In this document: positions 17,402 through 26,250 of the stretch, one piece after another
Position numbering within the stretch: position 1 is the first letter of the stretch
How the letters are laid out: each line of letters begins with the position of its first letter
From: Halorarius halobius
Lineage (GTDB): Archaea > Halobacteriota > Halobacteria > Halobacteriales > Haloarculaceae
DNA: 64,000 bases
Direction of reading: 5' to 3'
Assembly: GCF_024298865.1 (NCBI RefSeq)
Contig: NZ_CP101161.1
Span: 2,749,227-2,813,226, forward strand
Program-made: the position numbers and the translations under genes
Notes under the pieces: model-generated
What the model was told of the DNA's origin: nothing
The model's input: only the letters and a program-made list of their open reading frames with translations
The model's database searches: none

Positions 17402-19014
17402 CGATTGCGGCCGAGTTCGTCGTGGCTGGTGACCCAGTCCGACGCCGAGATGGCCGACGCCAGCGACAGTTCGCCCGCGAGCACGACGGCCGCGGCGATT
17501 TCGGCGAACTTGTTGACGTTGCCGGCGCCGTTGCAGTCGAGCATCTCGAGACACTCCGACTGCGTCGGCAGGTTCGTGCCGCCGCCGTAGGTGGCGACGA
17601 TGAGCGACGGGATGGTGACCGAGACGTGCAGTGAGTTGTCGTTCAGGAGCGTCGTGTTCACCATCGCGGCCGACGACTCCGCGACGTTCGCCTCGTCCTG
17701 CCCGCAGGCGATGAACAGCGCCGCCAGTCCGTTGGCCGGGTGGGCACCGTTCGTGTTCGCGCCCGAGAAGAACGACCCGAGCGTCGCCACCTGCGCGTGG
17801 TGGTGGATGCTCTCGGGTTCGACGCCGAGATGGTGGAGCATCGTCTCCTCGTCGAGCGTCACTTCGGCGGTGACGCGCTTCCCGCGGGTGTTGAGGTCGT
17901 TGACCTTCGAGGCCTTCTTGTCGGTGGCGAAGTTCCCTTCGAGGTAGAAGTTCTCGACGTAGCCGTCGTACTCGCTGAGCACCCAGTTGCAGGCCGCGAA
18001 CGTCGCCTTCCCGACCATGTTCTGCCCGGCGGCGTCGCCCGTCTCGAAGTCGAACCGGAGGTGGACGTGGTTGTTCGTGAGATAATCCTCTATCTCGACG
18101 AGTTCCGCGACGCTTGACGTCTCCTCGGCCTTCTGTTTGACCGTCTCGTAGTGGTCGAACACCCAGTCGCGGAAATCACGCGCGTTGCGTGCGTCCTCGA
18201 ACACGAACACCGGGGCGCGGTTCATGTTGTCGTCGACGACGGTCACCTTCGCGCCGCCGGAGAGGTTGATGGCCTTCATCCCCCGCGAGTAGGAGGCGAC
18301 GAGCGTCCCTTCCGTCGTCGCCAGTGGGATAGGGTACTCGCCGTCGGCGTGTTCGCCGTTCACCTTCACGGGGCCGGCGAGGCCCAGCGGCATCTGGGCG
18401 ACGCCGACGAAGTTCTCGATGTTCCCCTCGGTCACCTCGGGGTCGAACGAGTGCTGGCCGACGTGTTCCAGTTCGGCGCCCGTCTCCTCTTTCACGAACT
18501 CGTGGCGGCTCTCGATGGCCTCCTGCGAGTAGTTGTCCTCCCCGTTGCGCGGGATGCCGCCGACCATCTCCTCGTCGCGAATGGTGTCCTCGACTTCGAG
18601 CGTGAGTTCGCCGAACGGTTTCGCGGTGAACTCGACGGTGATGGAGTGGCTTCCGGTCGTCAGCGTCACGCCGTCGATACGGACGATGACGGTCCGACCG
18701 ACCGGGAAGTTGACGTACTCCTCCTCGGTGAGGTCGTCGAGTTCGATTGTCGTCTCGTCGTGGGTGACGAGTCGCACGTCCGCGAGGTCGACCCGCTCGC
18801 CGTCGACGACGACGCGTGACACGCCCGTCAGTTTCGCGTCCTGCAACCGGTTCTTTATCTCGAACTGTGCGCCCGACCCGGTGTCACGAAGGCTCCCGTA
18901 GGTGTAGAGCCGTTGCAGGATGCGGTCCGGGATGTCGAGCGAGAACCGCCCCGACCCGACGAGGTTCGCGTAGAGTCGCTTCAACACGCCGCTGTCTGGA
19001 GTTGGAATCACCAT
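17398..19014 (-). CDS. hmgA: HMG-CoA reductase with an extra N-terminal domain
   Basis: It reduces HMG-CoA to mevalonate, the first committed step of archaeal lipid synthesis. Residues about 160-538 form the class I catalytic region: ATTEG (catalytic E235), FATDKKASKVN (lysine K366/K367), ACGQDEAN (D440) and a C-terminal SHDELGRN histidine (H531). Usual haloarchaeal enzymes are near 400 residues; here about 150 residues come first, rich in predicted beta strands (FEIKNRLQDAKLTGVSRVVV, VNFPVGRTVIVRIDGV). They have no membrane helices, unlike eukaryotic reductases. The ATG at 19014 is the likely start. Its stop overlaps the convergent gene. The catalytic assignment is firm; the N-terminal role is unknown. 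Confidence 0.92.
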   Translation of the reverse strand: MVIPTPDSGVLKRLYANLVGSGRFSLDIPDRILQRLYTYGSLRDTGSGAQFEIKNRLQDAKLTGVSRVVVDGERVDLADVRLVTHDETTIELDDLTEEEYVNFPVGRTVIVRIDGVTLTTGSHSITVEFTAKPFGELTLEVEDTIRDEEMVGGIPRNGEDNYSQEAIESRHEFVKEETGAELEHVGQHSFDPEVTEGNIENFVGVAQMPLGLAGPVKVNGEHADGEYPIPLATTEGTLVASYSRGMKAINLSGGAKVTVVDDNMNRAPVFVFEDARNARDFRDWVFDHYETVKQKAEETSSVAELVEIEDYLTNNHVHLRFDFETGDAAGQNMVGKATFAACNWVLSEYDGYVENFYLEGNFATDKKASKVNDLNTRGKRVTAEVTLDEETMLHHLGVEPESIHHHAQVATLGSFFSGANTNGAHPANGLAALFIACGQDEANVAESSAAMVNTTLLNDNSLHVSVTIPSLIVATYGGGTNLPTQSECLEMLDCNGAGNVNKFAEIAAAVVLAGELSLASAISASDWVTSHDELGRNR

Positions 19015-19339
19015 CGCGTCTCTGTCGGCATCTCCGACCAAGCCGTGAAAAGGGTTGTGCGAGCCATAACCTGTAACTCTTGTAGTAGGTAACGCACCCG
19101 ACGGACCGACGGGCTGTGGCCAGTTGACACGGTGCGTGCGCCGGGTCTTCACCGTCTCCACGTGACCTCGACGGCTCCCGAGAGTCGTATTCGTCTTCTT
19201 ATGTGTCTGGCGACCCCCGCCGACCCCCGGCTGGCGACGGGAGTGGCCGTCCCCGCCGGACCGTGGCGGCCCCCGAGCAGTTGTATTGCACTCTACACAC
19301 AATACTTATCGGCCTCCGATAGCTACTGGTCGTCACACG
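19015..19339. promoter_or_regulatory. Divergent promoter region between hmgA and the DUF2270 gene
   Basis: These 325 bases hold no convincing gene. Before the plus-strand gene, ATACTTAT (19302-19309) is a TATA-like box about 33 bases from the ATG at 19340. It overlaps one arm of an inverted repeat, GTATTG (19283-19288) and CAATAC (19300-19305), which would suit an operator. The hmgA side has a purine/pyrimidine mix with AACCCTTTTCACGG on the minus strand and no clear box. Confidence 0.4.
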
Positions 19340-20011
19340 ATGGGAGGTCCCGACCAGAAGCTCGGCGGCGACATGTTCGAGGGCGACCCGGGGTCGCCGC
19401 TTGCGCATCTGTACCGCGGCGAGATTCACCGGATGAAGCTCTGGCGCGAGCGGCTCGACCGGACCACGAACTGGGCAGTCACGGTGCTTGCGGCGGTGCT
19501 GACGTGGGCGTTCACCAGCGAGCAGAACCCCCACTACGTCATCCTGGTCGGGGGCGTGATGCTCACGGTGTTCCTGTGGATAGAGGCCCGTCGCTACCGC
19601 GGCTACGACATGTGGCGCTCGCGGGTCCGCACGCTCCAGGAGAACGTGTTCGCACACGCGCTGGACCCGCCGGAGGGCATCGAACACGGTACGTGGCGCG
19701 AGCGACTCGCCGCCGACTACCGTTCGCCGGACCCGAAGATAACGTACGATGAGGCGCTCGCGCACCGGCTCAGGCGCGTCTACCTCCCGCTTCTGGGTGT
19801 CGTCGTCGGGGCGTGGACGTTCCGCGTGACCGCGTTCCACGGCGCCGACTGGCCGACGAGCGCCGCCGTCGGCGTCGTTCCCGGGAGTATCGTCACCGGC
19901 GTCGTCGCGCTCGCGGTGCTCGGTGCGCTGGCCGTGGCGTGCCGTCCCCGGCGCTGGCGAGCCAAGGGAGAACTCCGGAGCGAGGAGGTCGTCCCCTGGG
20001 ACGACGATTGA
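19340..20011 (+). CDS. DUF2270 membrane protein
   Basis: A 223-residue protein of the DUF2270 family, with a cytoplasmic N-terminus (PLAHLYRGEIHRMKLWRERL) followed by paired hydrophobic segments at about 48-65 and 67-84, an amphipathic middle (RRYRGYDMWRSRVRTLQENV) and two more segments near 150-205. The opening block ending RLDRTTNWAV is characteristic of the family. Function is unknown. The ATG at 19340 follows a TATA-like box; the longer frame from 19286 runs through the promoter. A rhodanese fusion gene begins 45 bases after its stop, but a shared role is not evident. Confidence 0.75.
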   Translation: MGGPDQKLGGDMFEGDPGSPLAHLYRGEIHRMKLWRERLDRTTNWAVTVLAAVLTWAFTSEQNPHYVILVGGVMLTVFLWIEARRYRGYDMWRSRVRTLQENVFAHALDPPEGIEHGTWRERLAADYRSPDPKITYDEALAHRLRRVYLPLLGVVVGAWTFRVTAFHGADWPTSAAVGVVPGSIVTGVVALAVLGALAVACRPRRWRAKGELRSEEVVPWDDD

Positions 20012-20055
20012 GCGAGACGAACAATACTTTACCGCTCGGGCACGGACTCCGGGGT

Positions 20056-21180
20056 ATGGCACGCAGTATCTCCGCCGAGCGACTCCGGGACGTGCTCGAC
20101 TCCGACGAGGAGTTCGCGCTCGTCGACACACGCGACGCCGAGAGCTTCGAGGCGTGGCACATCCACGGCGCCCTCCAGTACGAGTACAAGCCGTTCCAGA
20201 CGTTCGACCCCGCCGACTTCCGCGAGCAGACCGACCTCACCGAAGAGACTCCCATCGTCACCATCTGCGCGAAGGGCATCTCGTCGGAGGATTTCGCCGC
20301 GGAACTGGAGGCCGACGGGTTCGAGGACGTCCGCGTCGTCGAGGGCGGGATGGAGGCGTGGTCCGCCGTGTACGACCACGTCGACCTCGACGTCGATGGC
20401 GTCGAAATCGTGCAGGTCCAGCGCCGCGCGAAGGGCTGTCTCGGCTACGTGGTCGGCGACCCCACCACCGGGCAGGCGGCGGTCGTCGACGCGACCCGCC
20501 ACACCGACGAGTTCCGCGCGGCGGCCGACGAGCGCGGCTACGACATCGTCCGCGTGCTCGACACCCACGTCCACGCGGACCACATCTCGGGCGGCCGGAA
20601 ACTGGCGGACGAACTCGACGTCCCCTATCATCTCGGCGCGAACGCCACCGACCGGGGCGTCGCCTACGAGTACGAACCGCTCGACCGCAACGAGGTCGTC
20701 CAGGTGGGCACCGTCGACGTGAAGGCGCTGTTCACGCCCGGCCACACCAGCGAGATGGTCAGCTACCTCGTCGACGACGCGGCCGTCTGCACTGCCGACA
20801 CGCTGTTCGTCGACGGCGTCGGCCGCACGGAACTCCAGTTCGGCGAGAGCGACGCCGCGACCGGCGCCGAACTGCTGTACGAATCGCTCCACGGCACCCT
20901 GCTCGCGGAACCCGACTCCGTGACCGTACTCCCGGGCCACGAGTCGGGGGTCCTGCGGGCGGAGCCCGTGACGGCGACGGTGGGCGACCTGCGGACGGGG
21001 CTGTCGGTGCTCCAGCGCGACGAGGACGCCTTCGTCGAGTCGCTGACCGAGACCGTGCCGGAGAAACCGCCCAACTACGAGTCCGTCATCGACACGAACA
21101 GGGGCCACGAGACGCCCGAGGACGAGGAGGCGCTCCAGTGGGAACTCGGCCCGAACAACTGCGCGGCCGCCGGCGACTGA
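20056..21180 (+). CDS. Rhodanese / metallo-beta-lactamase fusion (persulfide dioxygenase-like)
   Basis: A 374-residue fusion. Residues 1-105 are a rhodanese domain with active-site cysteine C71 in TICAKGISSEDF. Residues about 115-330 are a metallo-beta-lactamase domain with DTHVHADHISGG (H171, H173, D175, H176) and later GHTSEMVSYL and PGHESG metal ligands, matching the glyoxalase II/ETHE1 branch that oxidises glutathione persulfide with a single iron. In haloarchaea gamma-glutamylcysteine would replace glutathione. Natural fusions usually place the dioxygenase first; here the rhodanese is N-terminal. Its likely task is sulfur transfer and sulfide/persulfide detoxification. The stop touches that of the convergent photolyase. 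Confidence 0.85.
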   Translation: MARSISAERLRDVLDSDEEFALVDTRDAESFEAWHIHGALQYEYKPFQTFDPADFREQTDLTEETPIVTICAKGISSEDFAAELEADGFEDVRVVEGGMEAWSAVYDHVDLDVDGVEIVQVQRRAKGCLGYVVGDPTTGQAAVVDATRHTDEFRAAADERGYDIVRVLDTHVHADHISGGRKLADELDVPYHLGANATDRGVAYEYEPLDRNEVVQVGTVDVKALFTPGHTSEMVSYLVDDAAVCTADTLFVDGVGRTELQFGESDAATGAELLYESLHGTLLAEPDSVTVLPGHESGVLRAEPVTATVGDLRTGLSVLQRDEDAFVESLTETVPEKPPNYESVIDTNRGHETPEDEEALQWELGPNNCAAAGD

Positions 21181-22704
21181 CTACAGGTCCCCGTCGCGGG
21201 CGGCCTCGCGGACCGCGGCCGCGCGCTCCTGGATGGCGTCGAGTTCCTCGCCCCGCTTGTCGTCGAGATGCGAGTACACCAGTCCCATCCGGTGGTTCTC
21301 GCGCAACTCGGCTTCGTTGCGGTCTAGAAACGCCCAGTAGAGGCTGTTGAACGGGCAGGCGTCCGCACCGACCGTCGCGTCGGGGTCGTACCGACAGTCG
21401 CCACAGTAGTCGGATAATCGGTCGACGTAGTTCGCGCTCGCGGCGTACGGCTTCGTGGCGAACGCGCCCGCGGCGTACGACCCCATCTCGACGACGTTCG
21501 GCGTCGTCACCCAGTGGTAGGCGTCGACGTAGCCGGCGTGGAACCAGTCGTTCAACTCCGCGGGGTCGACTCCGAGAAGCAGGGCGAAGTTCGACAGCAC
21601 CATCAGCCGCTCGATGTGGTGGCTGTACCCCCGTTCGCGGACGCCCTCGACCACGTCGCCCAGACAGGCCATCGCCGTCTCGCCGGTCCAGTACGCCTCC
21701 GGAAGGGGTTCGGTCGCGTTTAGCTGGTTTGCGTCCTCGAGGTCGGGCATCGTCTCCCGGTAGACGTGGCGGGTGAACTCCCGCCAGCCGACGACCTGCC
21801 GGACGAACCCCTCGACGCTGTTCAGGGGCACGTCTTCGCGCTCGCGTGTCGCCTCCAGTACCGTCTCGACCACCTCTGCGGGGTGGAGGAGGCCGACGTT
21901 GATGGCCGCCGACAGCAGGCTGTGGTGGAGCGCCCACTCGTCGCGGACCATCGCGTCCTGGTAGGGGCCAAACATCGCCAGCCGGTCGTCGACGAACCGG
22001 TCGAGCGCGTCCAGCGCCGCTTCCCTGGTCACCGGCCAGCGGAACGGTTCGGGGTCGGCCCAGTCGTGTCCACCCTCCGCGTACGGTCCGTCGAACGTCT
22101 CGCGAACCCACTCGCTCACCTCGCGAGTCGTCTCGTCAGGCTCGTAGCACGGGGGTGCGGGCGGCTCGTACTCGGCGGGCGGCGTCTCCCTGTTCTGTTC
22201 GTCGTAGTTCCACTCCCCGCCCACGGGGTCGCCGTCGGCCATCAGATACCCCGTCTCGCGGCGCATGTGCCGATAGAACGCCTCGTGGCGATACGGCGGC
22301 TCGCGGTCGCCGGCGTACGCCCGCCAGCGGTCGCGGTCACACAGAAACAGGTCGTTTTTCACGACCTCCAGCGTCCCGCCTCGGGCCTCGACCAGGTCGG
22401 TCAGCCGGTCGCCCGCGCCGTGGCTGGCCGGTTCCATCACGACGAGATGGTCGGCCGGATGCGCCCCGAAGTGGGCGCCGAACCCCTCCGCGAACGTCTC
22501 GCAGGTGTGATACTCGACCGCGACTCCCCGGTCCCGGAGACGGTCGCGGAACTGCCGCATCGCCGCGAACACGAGCGTCAGTTTGTGCGGGTGGTACGGC
22601 TTCCGTCGCGCGAAGCCGTGCGCCTCTACCATGAGGACCTCGTCGGCGTCCGCGACCGGGCCGCGGTCGGGGTGCAACTGGTCGCCCAACACGAGGACGG
22701 TCAT
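21181..22704 (-). CDS. Iron-sulfur cryptochrome/photolyase (PhrB/CryB type)
   Basis: A 507-residue flavoprotein of the FeS-BCP group (deoxyribodipyrimidine photolyase-related), which repairs (6-4) photoproducts or acts as a photoreceptor. It opens with MTVLVLGDQLHPDRG, the antenna domain start. The four cysteines that hold the 4Fe-4S cluster are all present: C347 (AMACLGD), C434 and C437 (YCGDC), and C450 (ACPFN), with the same spacing as in Agrobacterium PhrB. YSHHIERLMVLSNFALLLG and DAYHWVTTPNVVEMGSYA line the FAD pocket. The ATG at 22704 is clear. Strong sunlight in brines explains its use. It converges head-on with the rhodanese fusion with no intergenic base. Confidence 0.93.
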   Translation of the reverse strand: MTVLVLGDQLHPDRGPVADADEVLMVEAHGFARRKPYHPHKLTLVFAAMRQFRDRLRDRGVAVEYHTCETFAEGFGAHFGAHPADHLVVMEPASHGAGDRLTDLVEARGGTLEVVKNDLFLCDRDRWRAYAGDREPPYRHEAFYRHMRRETGYLMADGDPVGGEWNYDEQNRETPPAEYEPPAPPCYEPDETTREVSEWVRETFDGPYAEGGHDWADPEPFRWPVTREAALDALDRFVDDRLAMFGPYQDAMVRDEWALHHSLLSAAINVGLLHPAEVVETVLEATREREDVPLNSVEGFVRQVVGWREFTRHVYRETMPDLEDANQLNATEPLPEAYWTGETAMACLGDVVEGVRERGYSHHIERLMVLSNFALLLGVDPAELNDWFHAGYVDAYHWVTTPNVVEMGSYAAGAFATKPYAASANYVDRLSDYCGDCRYDPDATVGADACPFNSLYWAFLDRNEAELRENHRMGLVYSHLDDKRGEELDAIQERAAAVREAARDGDL

Positions 22705-22845
22705 GGGGGAGGTAGGGGCCGCAGGGGCAAAACCCCCGGTCACGCCTCCGCGGGAACAGATCGGCGTCTGGAGCATTCGAGACCGACGTTTGGACGCGTT
22801 TGTCAGAACCTTTCTTGGGTGGCTGGGAGTGCGTGTCGGTATCCC

Positions 22846-24981
22846 ATGGAGCGAGACGACATGACCGACGCGACGCGGCGTGCGGTGCTGAAGGCGACGG
22901 CGGGCGCGCTCGGCGTGGCCGCCACCGGCACGGCGAGTGCCCACGAGTGGGGGTCCAGTTCGACGACGGGCGTCGAGTCCTCCCCCGAGGACGCGTCCGA
23001 CCGGCCCGGCGGCCACGCGAACGCCACCCCGGTCGGCTACCACGCGCTCGGCGACGCTGGCGCCCCGAAAGCCAACCCGAACGCGGAGTCCCGTGACCCC
23101 CACTACGGCGGCATCACCGAGATACGGACGCGCGGCGACTACGCGTACGTCGCCTTCTTCTCCTCGGACCGGCCGACGCCCGGTCGCGGAATGGCGATAC
23201 TCGACATCTCGGCGTTCAACGCCGCCGATGACCCGAGCGACCTCGACGGCCGGAGCGTGTCGGTCGTCTCCTTCCTACGGAACAACAACGGCGCGGCGGC
23301 GGTGATGGACCTGAAGGTGAGCGACGACGGCGACTACGTGTTCCTCGGCACCCAGCCGTACACGGCGCTGTTCCCCTCGCCGACGGCAGACCCGGTGGGC
23401 GCGGCCTCGCGGAGCGAGGCCCGCGACCCGACGCCGAACCTCGACGACCACTCGGCGACCATCGCACCCGGTGCCGTCGTCGCGGTCGACGTCTCCGACA
23501 AGGGGAACCCCGAACTCGTCGGCGCGTTCGAGGTGTCGGGCACCGGCGTCCACAACCTCTACCACCACCGCATCGGCGGCGACGAGTACGTGTTCGCCAT
23601 CCACGACACCGGCGACGGCACCACCGGGATGTACGTGTTCCGGTTCGACCGGACGAGCGGCGGCCTCGAGTTGGTCAACCGGTGGGCGCTGTCGGGCGAC
23701 ACGCGGCAGGGCGAGGTCGGCGCGGACCTCGCGTACATCCACGACGTCGAACTGCAGGACGACCCCGTCACGGGCAAGCCGACCCTGTATCTCTCCTACT
23801 GGGGCAACGGACTGCAGATACTCGACGCCTCGAACCCCGAGGACCTCGAGCTCGTCGGCCACTTCGACATGAACGGCACCGGCCGCTGTCACTTCGCCAG
23901 CCCCGCACCGGAACTCGTCGAGACGGACGCCGGCCTCAAGCGGTTCTGCGTCGCCAGCCACGAGACGCCGACCGCGGCCGACGACGCCGACGGCACCGGC
24001 AACGTCTACCTCGTCGACGCCTCCGGGCTGTACGACGCGGACGCCGAGGCCGGGCTGGCGGTCGACCTCCAGTCCGACGGCGACGTGGTCGAACTCCGCG
24101 ACGTCGGCTCCTGGGAGTGGCAGAAGAAAAGCGACGGCGACGACACGGCGTTCTCGTTCGGCAACTTCGAGCTGTCGCCGCACAACTCCGACGTGGCCGT
24201 CCACGACGGCGAACTCTGGGTCCATCAGGCTCACTACCACGGCGGCGTTCGGTTCCTCAAGATGACCGAGCCGTCGCCCGGAGCCTTCCGTCTCGAAGAG
24301 CAGGGCTACTCCCGGCCGAAGTACAGCACGCCCGAGGCGTCGCGGATGCAGGGGCTCACGACGGTCGTTCCGAACTGCTGGGGCGCCGTCCAGTCCAACG
24401 GCGTCACGTTCGCCTCCGACATCAACCAGGGCGTCCACGCCATCAAGGCGGAGGGCGTCCCGCTGGGCGGCGCACCGGCCACCGCCAGCGTCGACGTGAG
24501 CGACGACGGCTCGCTTTTCACCGCCGGGCAGACGAACCAGACGGTCCTCGACGTGTTCCCGGGCCGGTACGACGAACTGACGGTACGGGACCGCCTCCCC
24601 TCGTCGTGGTCTGTCGTCGGGGGCGACGACCTCGGCCAGTCGGGTGTCGCCGCAGGAGCGGGCGACCGTACGAACGACGACGGCACCTACGACGGCGGTG
24701 GGTCCACGTTCGTCGAGTTCGCCGCCGACGCCGGCGTCGGTGACAGCCTGAGCTACTTCGTCGAGGCGCCCGCCGAATCCGGCGCCTACACGTTCGGCCC
24801 CGTCGAGGTGAGCCCCGACGGCGGCGACACCTGGTACGCGGTTCCCGGCACCATCCGGAGCAACGTCGTGGCCGGCGCCAACACGAACCTGGCCGCGGGC
24901 GCGGCCGCCGCGGGCGTCGCCGCTCACCAGCGCGACCGCATCCGTGACCGCGTGGCGCGGCTACTGGACCGCGGAGAGTAA
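22846..24981 (+). CDS. Tat-exported LVIVD-type beta-propeller protein
   Basis: A 711-residue secreted protein. The Tat signal is TRRAVLKATAGALGVAATG followed by an ASA-type cleavage site before HEWG. The body holds repeats of the LVIVD kind (GRGMAILDISAF, VVAVDVSDKGNPELVGAFEV, GLQILDASNPEDLELVGHF, GNVYLVDASG), each a blade of a predicted propeller, with conserved histidine-rich strands (VHNLYHHRI, AHYHGG). The C-terminus turns into an Ig-like segment (DSLSYFVEAPAESGAYTFGP) and ends with a basic helix (HQRDRIRDRVARLLDRGE). Start is at 22846, or 22861 at a second ATG. A halocyanin follows 97 bases later. Surface binding or redox support is possible; no catalytic motif is seen. Confidence 0.75.
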   Translation: MERDDMTDATRRAVLKATAGALGVAATGTASAHEWGSSSTTGVESSPEDASDRPGGHANATPVGYHALGDAGAPKANPNAESRDPHYGGITEIRTRGDYAYVAFFSSDRPTPGRGMAILDISAFNAADDPSDLDGRSVSVVSFLRNNNGAAAVMDLKVSDDGDYVFLGTQPYTALFPSPTADPVGAASRSEARDPTPNLDDHSATIAPGAVVAVDVSDKGNPELVGAFEVSGTGVHNLYHHRIGGDEYVFAIHDTGDGTTGMYVFRFDRTSGGLELVNRWALSGDTRQGEVGADLAYIHDVELQDDPVTGKPTLYLSYWGNGLQILDASNPEDLELVGHFDMNGTGRCHFASPAPELVETDAGLKRFCVASHETPTAADDADGTGNVYLVDASGLYDADAEAGLAVDLQSDGDVVELRDVGSWEWQKKSDGDDTAFSFGNFELSPHNSDVAVHDGELWVHQAHYHGGVRFLKMTEPSPGAFRLEEQGYSRPKYSTPEASRMQGLTTVVPNCWGAVQSNGVTFASDINQGVHAIKAEGVPLGGAPATASVDVSDDGSLFTAGQTNQTVLDVFPGRYDELTVRDRLPSSWSVVGGDDLGQSGVAAGAGDRTNDDGTYDGGGSTFVEFAADAGVGDSLSYFVEAPAESGAYTFGPVEVSPDGGDTWYAVPGTIRSNVVAGANTNLAAGAAAAGVAAHQRDRIRDRVARLLDRGE

Positions 24982-25078
24982 GCGGTGCCAGCGCCCGCGT
25001 CAGATTCACACGAACCTGTGACACGGTAGCGTTCGCCTCCTCCCCGTTCTTGCCCATCGCCTACCAACTACTATCCGT

Positions 25079-25612
25079 ATGCACGAGACATCGTTCGGCC
25101 GGAGAGGATTTCTGAAGGCGAGCGGCTCGGCGGCACTGCTGGCGAGCGTCGCCGGCTGTACCGGGACCGGTGGCGGGAACGGCGGCAACAGTCCCACGTC
25201 GGGCAGTGATGGGTCGCCGGCGGACCGCGTCGCGGCGTTCCTGAACGCCGACCCCGCGGCGGGGAACTTCGAGGGTACCGTCGTCGACGAGACCGGAACG
25301 GACGAGGTAGTGGTGGAGGTCGGTGCGTCCGGCAACGGCGGCAACTTCGCGTACGCTCCCGCGGCGGTCCGCATCGATGCGGGAACGACCGTCTCGTGGC
25401 AGTGGACCGGGAAGGGGAGCCTCCACAACGTCGAGTCGGTCGCCAGCGACTCCTTCGAGGGTGAGTTCCAGTCGGACTTCGACTTCACCAGTGGCGACCC
25501 CAAGGAGTCCGGCGACCCCTACGAGCAGTCGTTCGACGACGCCGGGGTCGCTCTCTACTTCTGTGGTCCGCACAAGAGCCTCGGCATGAAGGGCGGCATC
25601 GTCGTCGAGTAA
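25079..25612 (+). CDS. Halocyanin-like blue copper lipoprotein
   Basis: A 177-residue exported electron carrier. RRGFLK (8-13) and the lipobox SVAGC (C27) show Tat export with lipid anchoring. A Gly/Ser/Asn-rich linker (28-48) precedes a plastocyanin-like domain whose copper ligands are H116 (GSLHNVES), C162, H165 and M170 (FCGPHKSLGM). A preceding helical region near 48-62 (ADRVAAFLNADPA) fits halocyanin domain starts. It would shuttle electrons on the outer membrane face between respiratory complexes. The start at 25079 gives the shortest complete signal peptide. It follows the beta-propeller gene and may be cotranscribed with the UDG-like gene 32 bases downstream. Confidence 0.92.
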   Translation: MHETSFGRRGFLKASGSAALLASVAGCTGTGGGNGGNSPTSGSDGSPADRVAAFLNADPAAGNFEGTVVDETGTDEVVVEVGASGNGGNFAYAPAAVRIDAGTTVSWQWTGKGSLHNVESVASDSFEGEFQSDFDFTSGDPKESGDPYEQSFDDAGVALYFCGPHKSLGMKGGIVVE

Positions 25613-25644
25613 CGCTTTTCGTCCGCGCTCGCGTCCTCACGGGC

Positions 25645-26250
25645 GTGGAGAACGTCACCGAGGAGACGAGCAACCCGTTCGGCATGCGGGTCGACGGCCG
25701 GGCGGTGTACGGCTACGGGGACGCCAACGCCGACTTCCACGTCGTCGGGGAGTCCCCGTACGCCCACGGTGGTGCCGACACCGGTGTGCCGTTCACCGAC
25801 TCGCTGGCGGGCGAGCGTATCCAGTCCGTCCTGCACGAGGTGGGACTGCTGGCCGAATCGTACGCCGACGACCCGGACGCGGAGAACCTGTATCTCTCCT
25901 ACGCCCACCCGAAGGTGACCGACGGCCCGCCGACGGACGCCGGGTTCGCCGACATGGAGCGGTTCCTCGACGCGGAACTGCGTGCAATCAACGCCCACAT
26001 CCTCCTGCCGGTGGGCGACCGTGCGCTCGACTACTGTCTGCGTGAACACACGTCGCTGGCCCGGAAACTGCCGAGCGACGCGGCCGCGCTCCACGCGCGG
26101 CAGGTGCGGGGCCGCGGCTTTCTCGTCGTCCCCGTCAGGGACCCCGAGGAGTGGGAAGCCGGCGACCGGGAGCGTCTGCTCGGCACGCTCCGGGCGATAC
26201 TCGACTCCGACTACCGGCAGACGAAGGGCGTGGCGACGACCGTCGGCTAA
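25645..26250 (+). CDS. Uracil-DNA glycosylase superfamily protein
   Basis: A 201-residue protein read from a GTG at 25645 (VENVTEETSNPFGM). FHVVGESPYAHGGADTGVPF resembles motif 1 of family 4/5 uracil-DNA glycosylases (GExPG...G.PF), followed by LAGERIQSVLHEVGL. YLSYAHPKV and ILLPVGDRALDYCL fit the core beta sheet. The four cysteines of the family 4 iron-sulfur cluster are not visible (only C133 region), and the C-terminal HPS motif is not obvious, so a specialised or non-glycosylase member is possible. Its TAA overlaps the stop of the convergent dehalogenase-like gene. Confidence 0.7.
   Translation: MENVTEETSNPFGMRVDGRAVYGYGDANADFHVVGESPYAHGGADTGVPFTDSLAGERIQSVLHEVGLLAESYADDPDAENLYLSYAHPKVTDGPPTDAGFADMERFLDAELRAINAHILLPVGDRALDYCLREHTSLARKLPSDAAALHARQVRGRGFLVVPVRDPEEWEAGDRERLLGTLRAILDSDYRQTKGVATTVG

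Noticed and set aside
21766-22845. Extension upstream of the beta-propeller gene
   Set aside because: It runs antisense through the photolyase; the Tat signal peptide at 22846 marks the true start.
25645-26250. Family 4 uracil-DNA glycosylase with iron-sulfur cluster
   Set aside because: The four cluster cysteines are not visible, so only superfamily membership is claimed.
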